Source: Casuarina equisetifolia (taxonomy: Eukaryota; Streptophyta; Magnoliopsida; Fagales; Casuarinaceae). Taken from it: 64,000 nucleotides of DNA. The notes under the pieces were generated by a model. The model was not told the origin of the DNA, made no database searches, and worked only from the letters and a program-made list of their open reading frames with translations. The stretch lies in assembly GCA_028551475.1 (NCBI GenBank), contig CM052362.1, forward strand, positions 6,075,354 through 6,139,353, read 5' to 3'. The position numbers and the translations under genes are program-made. Below are positions 11,661 through 23,200 of the stretch, piece by piece; the stretch's first letter is position 1, and each line of letters starts with the position of its first letter.

Positions 11661-12511
11661 ATTGTTTGATATGTAGATATTTTATTTTTTAAAATGTTAA
11701 ATTTATATTTTGTCTTTTATATTTATCTTAAATATAATTATTACATTTATTTTTTTTGTTCTTAATAAAATTTGTCAAGTACTGTAAAATACATTTTTTT
11801 TTTTTTAAAAAAAAGTTGTTGGAGCGGGTGTAGCAAGTCCTTCTAATATAATGACGGGGGACTTTAAAATGTAGCACGCTTTAGACTACTGTCAGGGCAC
11901 GGAAATTAAGAAAGCAATGGTTGTTCTGCTGAACGTGCCCACCGACCTGGAAAGACGCGACAACAGGACACTGAATGATGTTTGGGTCAACAGAAGCCAC
12001 ACTGTACTTTTATTAGGATAGCCCTCCTTCCAACGTCATCCATGTTGTCATATTTTTGCTTTGAATTTTTATATTTTAGCATTTTTTGGATCATATTATC
12101 GGGTGTATTGGGCTTCTGAGTCCCGTTTGTTGGGTGTTTTGAGCCTAATTAATCGTACCAGTAAGTCTAGTTTGTCAAAGTAGTTGGACTTTTGGGCGTA
12201 ATATTTTGGGCTTGTAACATCATCAAGTTTACACGTCTAAAATCATAGGCCATTAGGCCTTAAAGTCATTAAGGTTCTAAGCCCACCCAATCAATTAGGC
12301 CTTGAGTCCTAAAACCAAATTGTGCCTATGCTCTAGTAAGCTTTATTTTGTAAAGCTTAGTGTTTTGTAGATACATAGATTTAGATGTCGGATCCATTGA
12401 CAAGCTTTATGGCCAATTGTGTCAATTTTATCATGCATTGTTTACAAATATGTGTGGGGAAGACAACCTAATTTCTTGATTATAGTAAGCTTTACAGTTT
12501 TCTTTTTAATT
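11661..12511. other. intergenic DNA shared by blocks A and B
   Basis: Matches about 29,290-30,140 in block B. It is AT-rich at first, then holds a GC-richer part (11,820-12,000) and a stretch with repeated 'taggcc' and 'gggctt' words (12,100-12,320) that looks like old LTR sequence. No gene was found. Confidence 0.6.
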
Positions 12512-12712
12512 GTAGTAAGCACCCAAAGATTCATAGTGAACTTCGATAGGAGCTTCTCGTGAAGCAATAACGCGTTGATCTAGTTGCCACCGGAGCCACA
12601 AAGGATTATCTAAATTGATTCTTTTCTGACGATAAGCTCCAATGGCATCATAGGAATTACAAAAAAAGGGTTCTTTTTCTTTCGTATACTTATAATTATT
12701 GTCGTAAATTTT
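12512..12712 (-). pseudogene. rpoC1: nuclear plastid insertion: rpoC1 fragment (block A)
   Basis: On the minus strand this segment reads [19 protein letters not shown], then [19 protein letters not shown], then [20 protein letters not shown] and LGAYY. That is a continuous piece of the plastid-encoded RNA polymerase beta' subunit (RpoC1), from its C-terminal half. Plastid sequence stops abruptly near 12,515 and near 12,712. The fragment encodes about 65 residues with no start and no promoter, so it is a transferred piece of plastid DNA (NUPT) without function. It is older than the segmental duplication because block B carries the same insertion at the same place. The reading frame here is still open, unlike the block B copy. 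Seen: the translated match. Known: RpoC1 sequence as I recall it. Inferred: the boundaries, to within some 10 bases. Confidence 0.8.
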
Positions 12713-13960
12713 TTTATTTTGATAATTTATGCGATTCCATGGATTATACCTATTTGCACAAATACCTCAATGAGTCCCACTTGTTAATACGTGGAGCCCA
12801 ATTCCTTTTTTTTTTTTTTATATATATACAAAGTTCAAATATAATTTCTCATTAAGGAAAGATAATACAATTAAGTATATTGTTTTTCTTTTCCTCATTT
12901 GTTCGTCTTATTTTTTTTTCTCACACACTCATATACTTTTTTTTTTATATCAAACTTGAAACTAAGAAGTCCTAAGCCACCTCAGTCTACCATTGACCAA
13001 GATGTATTGACTCTTTTAATTTTCTTCCTTAGTGTCTTTGACACTTTCCCAACCCAATTTGGAATTTTTGAATTTTTGAGTTAAAAAATATAAACTATTG
13101 AGAATTTGGACTCAAAAGATGTGACACAACAACCATTTATAATTAAGGAAGTCTAACATGTTATTTGAGTGCTAATTCTGCCCATATAATTTCAACAATG
13201 CACTAAAAACGTTGAGAAGGTAAGACATCCTTTGGTAACTCTATATTCAAATCATGTACAAGGGAATTTACGTTCTACCAAAATGATAATCAAATACCAA
13301 CGAAGGATAAAGTAAAATGCCACATGCAGGGAAGTGGCTCAGGTCGTGGGCCACATCGCTGGACCTAACATCTTTATATCTGGTACTTTTCTCGTTCAGA
13401 AAGCCGACTGAAACCAATTAGGCAGTTCTGCTTTAAAAGGCTGTCTTCTTCTCCTTTTGCTTCAAACTCAACTACTTCATTCCATTTGTTCCGAGGACAG
13501 GATACCAACAAGCCGACCTGTTTTGACTGCCCAATCAGCCCTGCTCCAAAACTGAAAAACAAAGCGTCCACGAAGATGTTAAGTGCAATGGGGTAACCAT
13601 GGACCCTCGTATCTGCGATGAAAAGAAGAGACCAGCGCAGTGTACGATCTAAGCACATGGAAGCTGAAAGTTAAGAAGTAAAAATAACGGGGCTGAGGAA
13701 AACAGGCTTCACCACGGCAAATGATCAAGTTTTGTCTGCAACACGGCTGGGGGAAACCATAGGGAAAAACGTGAAGATCAGCGGCTCTGCTCTTTTTCAG
13801 AAGATGGGGATTCCCTTTTGTTAAATCATGATGGCTATAACCATGTGTAATATAAGTATCGTGTATCGGTAGCCTTTTGTTTTTGAATCCTTCTAATTTA
13901 AGTGAAACTGTCACTACAAAGTGTGAAAATAAGAAAAGGAAAGGAAAAGGAAAAGAAAAG
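12713..13960. other. intergenic DNA shared by blocks A and B
   Basis: Matches about 30,331-31,570. A GC-richer part (13,320-13,830) holds a 94-codon frame on the minus strand (13658 to 13374) that I do not recognise and that is broken by small indels in block B, so I do not call it a gene. A purine-only run lies at about 13,930-13,970. Confidence 0.5.
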
Positions 13961-13976
13961 AAAAGCAGAGAGCTGA

Positions 13977-14171
13977 ATGATTATGCAGAATATAATGAGC
14001 TACACTATACTATTCTTATATACATGTTTAAACTTAGCTTTACATGGTAATTGGTTATACAAGAAACAACTTGTTACAAATATATTCAGGAATATCACTA
14101 CAATTAGGGTACCAATTTTAACAGTAATTGGCATATACTTATTAATACTTGTTTTTAAATTAAAGATTTGA
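13977..14171 (+). other. 64-codon hydrophobic open frame (block A)
   Basis: A short frame starting MIMQNIMSYTILFLY and ending LLILVFKLKI, with two hydrophobic stretches. The block B copy (31582-31776) encodes the identical peptide; the three differences I see between them all fall at silent third positions. There is no recognisable family, promoter or downstream signal. The frame starts just after a long purine run. It may be chance in a well-conserved stretch. Confidence 0.2.
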
Positions 14172-14384
14172 AAAACTTGAATACTATTGTTTGAAAAGAA
14201 GATACGATTTTTTTTTATTCTAAGCTGTTTTGACTAACAAGTTGACATGTTCTTTAATTGAAACATAATGTATGACATACCGAGATGATTTGATGTAAGA
14301 GCTTTTCTCTCGTAGATTCAGGCAGAACTTAATTGCTGATCCAGACAAACAATGGCAATTGTTTTTCATTTGGCACTAACATGT

Positions 14385-14640
14385 ACGCAGTTTTGAAGCT
14401 ACAGGTGTAGTGAGCAAAACACCTCTTGGCCATCGCAAAAGTTTCTTCAGGCTCGTACTCTGGAACTGTATATTACCCCACCCTAAACGCACAATAAGAA
14501 AAGAGGAAGAAACGGTCAATTTTAACTCTTCGTGATAAACCATAAAATGAAGAAGAATATTTATCGAATGTATTTTCCGTGCCTTGACCGTAGGATGAGT
14601 CATAAGGTAAAGCAGTTTTTAAGAAAATCTCTAGTAGAAT
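14385..14640 (-). pseudogene. SCPL 3' fragment, exons 13-14 only (block A)
   Basis: The minus strand contains a worn copy of the last two SCPL exons. The exon 13 remnant reads YLMTHPTVK (compare YLMTYATVK in the full genes). It is followed by a GC instead of a GT donor, and then by VPEYEPEETFAMAKRCFAHY (compare [20 protein letters not shown]). The GGGHT motif with the catalytic histidine is destroyed. No exons upstream of exon 13 are present before the copia cluster. The same fragment occurs in block B, so it predates the segmental duplication and shows that SCPL copies had already multiplied here before then. Confidence 0.75.
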
Positions 14641-14942
14641 ACTATATAATGTTGTGAGATTCATTGATTACATAAAAATATCCAAATTATCGATAAAGGC
14701 AAAAGATAAAGCAATGACATCAATGAATTCCCGGATTGCTACCAAGAATTGATATGGAAATACTTTTTATTATACTATTTGCGATAAGAAAGTGGCAACA
14801 TACATAGCCCTTAAACTAATTTACTAGAAAAGAATTAAAAATTTAGAATTGACTACCATATTATTTAAATTAAAGATGGACGAAGGAATAAGTAAAACCA
14901 AGTAAAAGAATACCTAGAATCAAAAAGAAAATTTCCTAAAGA

Positions 14943-17900
14943 CTTTTATAAAATGAATTGTTTGCAAATTCATTGTGTGGAAAGTCCCTTCATAAGGATA
15001 TTTGCAGGTTGGTCAATAGATGAAATAAAGTGAATAGAGATTTTTTTATTTCTAACCTGTTCATGAATAAAATGAAAATTAATTTCGATATGCTTAGTCT
15101 TGGCATGAAAAACTGTACAGATGATTGGACTAAATAATTTTAGCCGAACCTCCACTTCAATATTTCACAAATATTTTCATGAATCTCTTTCATTTTTTAG
15201 CGGATTTTCAATTTTATCTTGGTATCATTTGTTACCTAGGCAAAAGTTGTCTTCTTTGATCCTTAGTTTTTCATAACTTTCGCTGCACAATTCTGATGGA
15301 AGCTGCTATTGTTGCCGCCCCTGCTCTAACCAACATCAATGTCTCGGCTGTGGGCATTCGGTTGGAAGGTCTAAGCTATTTAGTTTGGAAGACTCACCTC
15401 ACTCCATATTTGAGAGCTATCAGTCTACTTAACATTTTGGATGAAAGTTATCCCTGTCCAGATGAATTTCTCAATGTCACTAATGAGCAAGGTGCCACTG
15501 TTCAAGTTACAAATCTTGCTTTTACAGATTGGCAGATTCGTGATCAAACAACCTTAGGATGGATATTGAATACCTTATCAGATGCCATTGTCACTGGGCT
15601 GTCTCATTTTAAGCATTCCAGTGATGTCTGGAATGCTTTGGCTACTGAGTTTGTAGCCCAAAGTACTACAAATGCCACTGCTTTTTGACTTCGTCTTAAA
15701 GTAGTGACCAAGGGCCATCGTTTGGTCACTAAATATTTGCAGGAGGTAAACTCTATGTCTGAACAACTTGCCTTAGTCGGAGAACCTGTATTCGATAATG
15801 AGTTTTTAACTCATTTATTTAGAGGCCTTGGACCTCAATATTCCAACCTTGCTACAACAATCTCTATGCATTCCCGACATGCAACCATGAGTTGAGAGGA
15901 TTTAAGGGGACTTCTCTTAACACATGAGGCTACACTAGAGCTTGCGAAACAGTTAGCTACTCGCAACCCACCAGCTGTATTTGTCTCCAAAAGATCAATG
16001 CAACGCAACACTCTCCACCTTTACACTTTTCCAATTGGCAAGCATCCACTAGCTGTCCCAGCACTTTCACTCACCCAACAAATAACTTGCTTAACCCACT
16101 CATTCTCGCACTCATAAAATCCTATGCTAGATTTACAATCATACTGGACACCGTGCAACTAGCTGCTGTGAGTGCTATATTCAGGCACCATCCACTCCAC
16201 CTCGACATAGCTCATTTAGGCAAGCTCATATCACCAATAGTGAGACCACCAACCATTGGTGCTTGAATACCAAAATGTTGCCTGAATTGATAGAAACCAC
16301 AGAGGTAGAAAGAAATATTATTTCATTTTAATCTCAAGCACAGGCCCAACCTATAAAAATCTTGGCACGCAAGCCGCAATCACCCGAGCCAACATTAATG
16401 GAAGCCGCATCTTTTCATTCAAATATCAAATAATATGTAGAAGCCTTTGGAGATGTCTGGTTTTACCAACATGTTTAGGGTAGCATCGAGTTCAAGTTCA
16501 ATCAACTTGCGAGTTAGAGAGTGGCCCTTTTGGCCATGATTTTTTATTAGTAAAACAATAAGGAAGGAAATAGGAGAATAATAAGAAAACATCTTTTCAG
16601 AGAGTTTGAAATTATGGAACTCCATGCTTTTTTTTATTACCATATTGCACGTTCCTTGTAGAAGGAAAGGCTTTTGTCTTTGGCACATGCATTGTGAGCT
16701 TTTGAATAGAGAGTGGAATCGATGAGGTGCCTCCACTTTTCGTGTCTTGGAAGAGGTGTCTTTTGGCCAAATGCAACCATAACAATAAAAGAATTATCGT
16801 ATGCACAAATGTCAGTTGATTGGACTTATGCTCTCGATGGCCATCCACCTATTGGGCTGCGGTCTATAACACCATCTCATGGTTGCATGTTGGGAATGCA
16901 TAGAGATTGTTGTATCAAGGCTAAAATACTAAGGTCCAAGGCCTCTAAATAAATGAGTTAAAAACTCATTATCAGATCAGGTTCTTCGACTGAGGGAAGC
17001 TAGTTAGACAGAGAGTTTACCTTCTACAAATATTTAGTGACCAAACAATGGCCCTTGGTCATTGCTTGAAGACGAAGTCAAAGAACAATGGCGTTTGTAG
17101 TACTTTGGGTTGCAAACTCAGCAGCCAGAGCATTCCAAGCATCACTAATGAGACAGCCTAATGACAATGGCATCCGATGAGGTATTCAATACCCATGCTA
17201 AGGTTGTTTGATCATGAATCTACCAGTCTGTAAAAGTAGGATTTGTAACTTGAACAGTGGCACCTTGCTATTAGTGACATTGAGAAATTCATCTGGATAA
17301 GGATAACTTCCATCCATAATGTTAAGTAGACCTCTACCTCTTAGATATAGAGTGAGGCAAGTCTTCCAAACTAAATAGTTTGGACCTTCCAATCGAATGC
17401 CCACAGCCAGGACATTGATGTTGATTGGAGTAGGGGTGGTAGCAATAACAACTTCCATCAGAAGTGTGCAGCTGAAGTTATGAAAAACTAAGGACCGAAG
17501 AAGATGGCTTTCGCCTAGCTGACAAATGAAACCAAAGATAGAATTGAAAATCCACTGAAAAATGAAAGAAATTGAATAATCTTTTTAATCCTTCAACAAA
17601 TCTAAAAATACCTTGGATCGACAAAGGTAGATGCAAAAAAGAAAATATTCACTTCAATGATTTGTTTGTACAGTTTTGGCACTTTATATAGATAGATTGC
17701 TCATATAAACATGGAATGGAAGTAAACACACAAGATATGTGAGAATTGGAAAGTTTGCAGAGTCACCAGAATTCCATGAATTCGGTTAGGAAAGTTTCTG
17801 ATTTCCAGTTGAGAGTTTTCAAATAGGTTTTGAATCTTTCCTTTTGCAATCCGTAATGAATGCGGTAGATCTTTCTGTGTTGGGATGTTGCCACTTCTGT

Positions 17901-18101
17901 TTAGATTTGGAATTATGGTGGCAGCATTCTTCAGAGGTCTTTGATTGTCAGCTGGCGAAAAGAGTGAAGCCTTGGAAAAAAGTGCAGAATTACAGAATTA
18001 AGGTGTGAGAGATATGTTGCCCTTGCACATGTCCTTCATATGTGGGGTGGGATTTACGGTGATGTGACTTTCTCTTTTGCTACAACTTTTATTGTTTAAC
18101 A
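14943..18101 (-). mobile_element. cluster of Ty1-copia fossils, including an inverted gag pair
   Basis: Block B lacks this segment exactly: its sequence runs from the base at 14,942 straight to that at 18,102. On the minus strand the order is an LTR-like region (18,101 to about 17,590, starting TGTTAAAC, with a TATA box near 17,690), a gag region (about 17,560-16,960) and an RNase H end (about 15,160-14,970). Between them lies a second gag region of the same family on the plus strand (about 15,180-16,300). The two gag copies therefore form a large imperfect inverted repeat. The parts recognised are the copia-type gag N-terminus (LEGxxYLVWKTxLTxYLR) and the RNase H tail. Reverse transcriptase and integrase are not visible. 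The elements are broken, with many breaks. As the insertion is private to block A, at least the outer element is younger than the segmental duplication. Confidence 0.8.
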
Positions 18102-20214
18102 GAAAGTATTGTATAAGAAATAACTTAAATATTTATTGAATAGGATTCATATTCTTGTTGTATATAAATATTTATACTATAGTGCTTTAAGTTAGATATG
18201 AGTATTTTCCATAAGTTTTAACATAATATTAGAGTATATGTTCTCAATTAGTGCTTTATGAATATGGATAAGCCAAAAATCTATGCAAAAAGGAATATCA
18301 CTGGATGGTTTGGATTAAACAATTGAGGTGAACGAGCATATTAAATAAATTGTATAAAGTTGTAGGCTCACATTGTTAAGGAGTTTATTGAAAATCTAGA
18401 TTCTATCTTTCCTTCTTTGGCTCATGGACAAAGATTCCTATGGAAGTGTTATCATATGTTTAGGGTGATAAGACATGTTAAGTCTCACATGAGAAATATA
18501 AAAGCTTGAAAAGTAATTTATAATGGATGAGTTTTCTACTTAATATCTTAAAACTTTAAATTAGGTAGAGTCATTTTTTATAATTTCTAGTATGATTTAA
18601 TATGTAATTCGCCACTACAATATAATTTGACTACTATGATAAGGGAGTGTGTTAAGATATGGGTATTCACTTACACATTATTAAGAAATATATTACTTAC
18701 TCTTAAGTCTACTTTTGAGGAAAGAATGAACTTTTTAACATTGTATCATAACTTAGTTTAATTCATTTCAACTTCTTATTCAACCTTGAATCCTTGAAAA
18801 ATGCTTGATGTGCAAAGAACATTTACTTCACCCTATTTAAACTTGAACCTAAGATATACTTAGTCAGTGTGTGAAAGAGCATTATAAAAGAAAGTCTTAC
18901 ATTAGAAAGATATAATCTTTAGAAAATAATCAAATATTAAAAATTAAAAAATTAAAAAAAATTCACAACTCATAAACTAGTTTTGGATTAGATTTAGTTA
19001 TTAGAGACAAAAGTCTTGCATTAGAAATATATGATCCTTAGGTAATGATAAATTGTAAAAATTGTTCTCTCAATACATGAACTGACTTTTAAATTAGATT
19101 TTCTGCTTATTTCTAATATGGTATTAGTGCTTAGGATCCTTTTTAATAGCTCATTGAGCTCCCATTGATTTAAGTCAATGCATTGCCCATGTAATGTACC
19201 ATTATGATAGTCCAATAGTTGACCGTCATGGCGAGGGGTAATGGGTAATGAATCTCATATTGGTAAGAAATATTTTAAGATTCCTACTTATATGCTATAA
19301 GTTTTATGAACTTTTAAGCTAGCTTTTGAGGAGAGAATGAGTTTCTAAACATATTATAAGAGCATAGGTTGATTCATTGGAACTTTTACATACCCTCAAG
19401 CCCTTAAAATATGACTGACATACAAGGAGTATCCATTACACTCCTTTATATCTTAACTAATGAGTTAAGTTTTGGATTGAACTATAGATTTATTTCAAAA
19501 TTTATATTAATTTATTGAAATTCTTGTTTAATCTTGAGCTTTAAAACAAGATTGGTGTGTAAAAAGTATCCAGCACACCTCCTTGAACCTTAACTCAGGA
19601 GCTAACTTTTAAAATAAATTATAAGTTTATTTCTAATATGGTATTAAAACGCAAATTTATTTACCATAATTCTCATTCAATCTTGTGCCCTTTAAACATG
19701 CTTGGTGTGTAAAAAATATCTATTTTATCCTTCCAACCTTAAGCCTTAGATATTCTTAATGTACAAGAAACTAGTGAAGATAAAATATCATATTGAACAG
19801 ATACAATTATTAGGTGGTATTTAAATGTAAAAAATATTTTCTCAACCCATGAGCTCGTTTTTGTATTGGACTAAAGACCTTTTTCTAGAAAAAAACATAT
19901 GGCTAAATAATTTTACATTTTGACCTAAAGTAATGGAGAAAATCTTGAAGAGAGGAAGGCAACAATGTTTTCATGTGTTGAACAGAAAAAGAAGGAATGA
20001 TGTTGGCAGCGGGGTCGTTGAGATTAAGGCATCCAAATTTGTTTGTTTATTCTCAAACTAACCAAGCGAATTTGGAGTAGAAGATTTAACGCTAATGAAA
20101 CTCCCAATAATATCACTTTAGGCGGTACTGAATGGTTGGTCAAAAGTCCTTTTTTGAGATAAACAATGCAATTCTTTTCATTTCTCTTTGGCATTATTTC
20201 AAGTACCTGTTAGA
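18102..20214. other. repeat-rich spacer downstream of the block A SCPL gene
   Basis: Matches about 32,562-34,661 in block B. No gene. Between about 18,700 and 19,780 several diverged units in the same order recur, each with words such as 'gagaatgagtttctaa', 'cttggtgtgtaaaaa', 'aactcatgagcta' and 'taatatggtatta', suggesting an old array of roughly 170-250-bp units. The part from about 19,900 is also present in block C. Confidence 0.55.
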
Positions 20215-23200
20215 TCATAGAGGGTAGTGGGCAAACCACCTCTTGGCCATGGCAAAAGCTTCTTTAGGTCTGTACTCTGGAGCTGTATGACCCCCTCCCT
20301 ACATGCACAATAGAAATAAAGGAAGAAAAGGTCAACTTCAAGTCTTTGTGATTAACCAGAAACAAAGAAGAATATCTAGCTAAGGTATTTTCTATACCTT
20401 GACGGTAGCATAAGTCATTAAGTAATGATTTTTCTTAAAGTCCATTCGGTACCTGTTATAATCATAAAAGCGGTTCTTAAGAAGATCGTCTGGAAATCTC
20501 ATGAAGACAAGCAAATTATCTGTTATAAAATTCAGCCTGCAGAAGTAATAGTTTTGCACATTTAAGGTACCAACCCGGCCACTTGACCATAACAAACCAT
20601 GGCTGCCAAGTGTCTGTGACTGTCATATTGAGGGATCTTATCCATTGTAAGGTCCCAACATATGGAATAAGCAGGTCATGGTCTCCGCTGTGAGAAGATA
20701 AATAATTTGATGAGTAAAAAATGACAATAACATTAGCTATCATATTCATGTTTCACTTATCCCACAATGAATTCCAAGCTTTGAAATCACAATTTTCAAC
20801 AAAAGAAGAACATATTGTGTTGAATTGAGAATAGAAATTTTAAACTATGAATTTCAAGCTTTGAAATCAAAATTTTCAACAAAAGAAGACCATATTGTAT
20901 TTAATTGAGAATAGAAAATTTAAGTTATTACTTTGAATATTATTGTGTATTAAATACTTTCTTGTGGTTCAAATTTTCAATCAATTCTTATTTCTTTTAC
21001 AATTTTAAAAATATATTTTATTTATTCAGTTTTGTTCATTTTTTTGCAGTTTTATTTGCCTATTATCTTTCTCATTGTTTCAGATTTTAACATATGATGC
21101 TTTGACAATGTCTTGTAAAAAAAGAAAAAAACTATTCAGAAAATAAAAATGATAGGGACTTCACATATTGCAATTGTGAAGAGAGAGTAAAAGCAACTCT
21201 TCTCAACCCTTTTAAGGGCTTTTTGAGGGAATGTTCTTTTTCTTTTAGAAAAAGCTTCTTTCTTTTTCATGATTTCATTTGGAATTAATACAAAAATTGA
21301 TGGAAAATAAAAAAAATGTTTAAATTTATTAAAAATATGTCGTGTTGTTTGAAAAAAAAATAAAAACTTTGGGAGCTACTAAAAGATTAATGCATATATA
21401 ATTTCACAAGAAGTTAAGTATGTTGGGAAAAAAAGAAGATGTTTTACAATGAAGTTTTGATGATGAAAAGATAGATCTTCCAAAGAATAAGGAAGCTCTT
21501 GTGAGAAATCGTAACATTTTTTATAATAGTATGATACAATCAACTTCCTACATTTGTTCATTTCTTTAATGCATATACACTTAATGGAATGAAAATGAGC
21601 CATGGAGGAATCAGAACTGTATGATACGACAGCGTATAATGCTGAAACGCATGAAGGGGAAGAACTTAAAGTGAACGACGACGTTTCAGTTGGAATTCAA
21701 ATCAAAACTCAAGGGCTGATAGAAACTCTATTTTTCCCAGTTCTGTTCGACCAAGATGTGGTCTAAGCATGTCCTAATGGTTCAGAACAGTAACTTGGCT
21801 ACTCGTGAAGGCTAACGGGTACGTGAACTTAAAAAAGGGAATATACTAAGGGGCTGTTGAATGCTGTTGTCTACAATCATATTCCCCTGCTGTAAGTGAT
21901 TTTATTACTGTATTGTTTGGTTGTTAGTCAAAAATCATGAAACATCGAATTGATTTTGACTAACGAGACCCTAATCTTGAGTCCATTTTGGGGGTTTGGG
22001 TTTATCAGCTTAAATATGTCAGATACTGTGTATTTACATTTGTTTTGAGCTGAATCAAGGCCCGATTGAGCTACAACTGCAATAGGTATTCGATGTACTG
22101 AAATCCTAAGTCTGTCAAATTTCGGGCTCTATCAAATGTGGTTGTCCAGCTGAAAATCGAAGCTATTTTTTATTAGGACAACACATTTGTGCAAAGATTA
22201 TTGTATGTGCTCCGCTCTTTGGAGAAGGTAGTATTAGCACTTATTTCTCAAACTGTTGTTAAGTGCTTTCTCAAACTGTTGTTAACTGCACTGTTAGTGA
22301 GGGCCGAGTGGCTGGATTGTTGTAAAGTGCTTGTATGAGAATTGAAGTTGTAAACGTGAGGAAAAAGTGGTAGTGAAGGGCCTCCTTAACTGGTTGGCTA
22401 GGGGAAGTGTATGTAGGTGCCAAGTTATCTTGGACTGAATCACATAATTACTGTGTGATTCTACTGCTTGACTCATAGCTCTATTTCTATTTACTATTGA
22501 TTTGTAAGTGCTGCAATTATAGTAAATGCCAGGAAAATTAATACACGTTTAGCAACTTTTGACTATGAGTAACCTAATTTACTTGGAAGTAAACAGAGAA
22601 GTTAAGAATTTAGAAGGCCAATTCAGCGCCTCTTTGATTGTAATTAGTCTAAAAAAGTGTAAGAGTGAAAATGAAGACAAGTGTACATGGTGATATTGTG
22701 AATTATGACCTGTAAATCAGAGAACTGTAACTTTCATGAAAGTTTGATAACAATCAACTAAGCTGGAAAGACAGGTGTAGAATAATTACATCTTATCCAC
22801 CTCTTTATTCTCAACCTTTATGAGGGATTTTTGGAGGAAATATGTTATTAAATAATTTTTATTTCCTGCTCACTTTTTTTCTTTATTTTTTCATTCAAAT
22901 TTCAAATTGATTTAGCAAAAATGGTCAAAACTCTCGCAACATAAAGAGAATAAGAAGATAGAAATAATGCTTACCCACCACTAAATCAAAGATTGGTAAC
23001 TAGTTTTTGTAATATAAAAGAGTAAGGGGATGGAAATAATGTTTACCCACTTGTAAATCAAAGATCGGTAACTAGTCTTCGTGAAATTTCGATGATAATC
23101 AACTGTGCTAAACACTTCCTCGGTGTAGGACATGCTCTTATTACATCTTACCCAATCCTTTACTGTTCCCTGTTGGTCATCACAGCAACACAAAATGGTT

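Noticed and set aside
13374-13658. 94-codon minus-strand frame
   Set aside because: The block B counterpart has small indels that break the frame and the peptide matches no family known to me.
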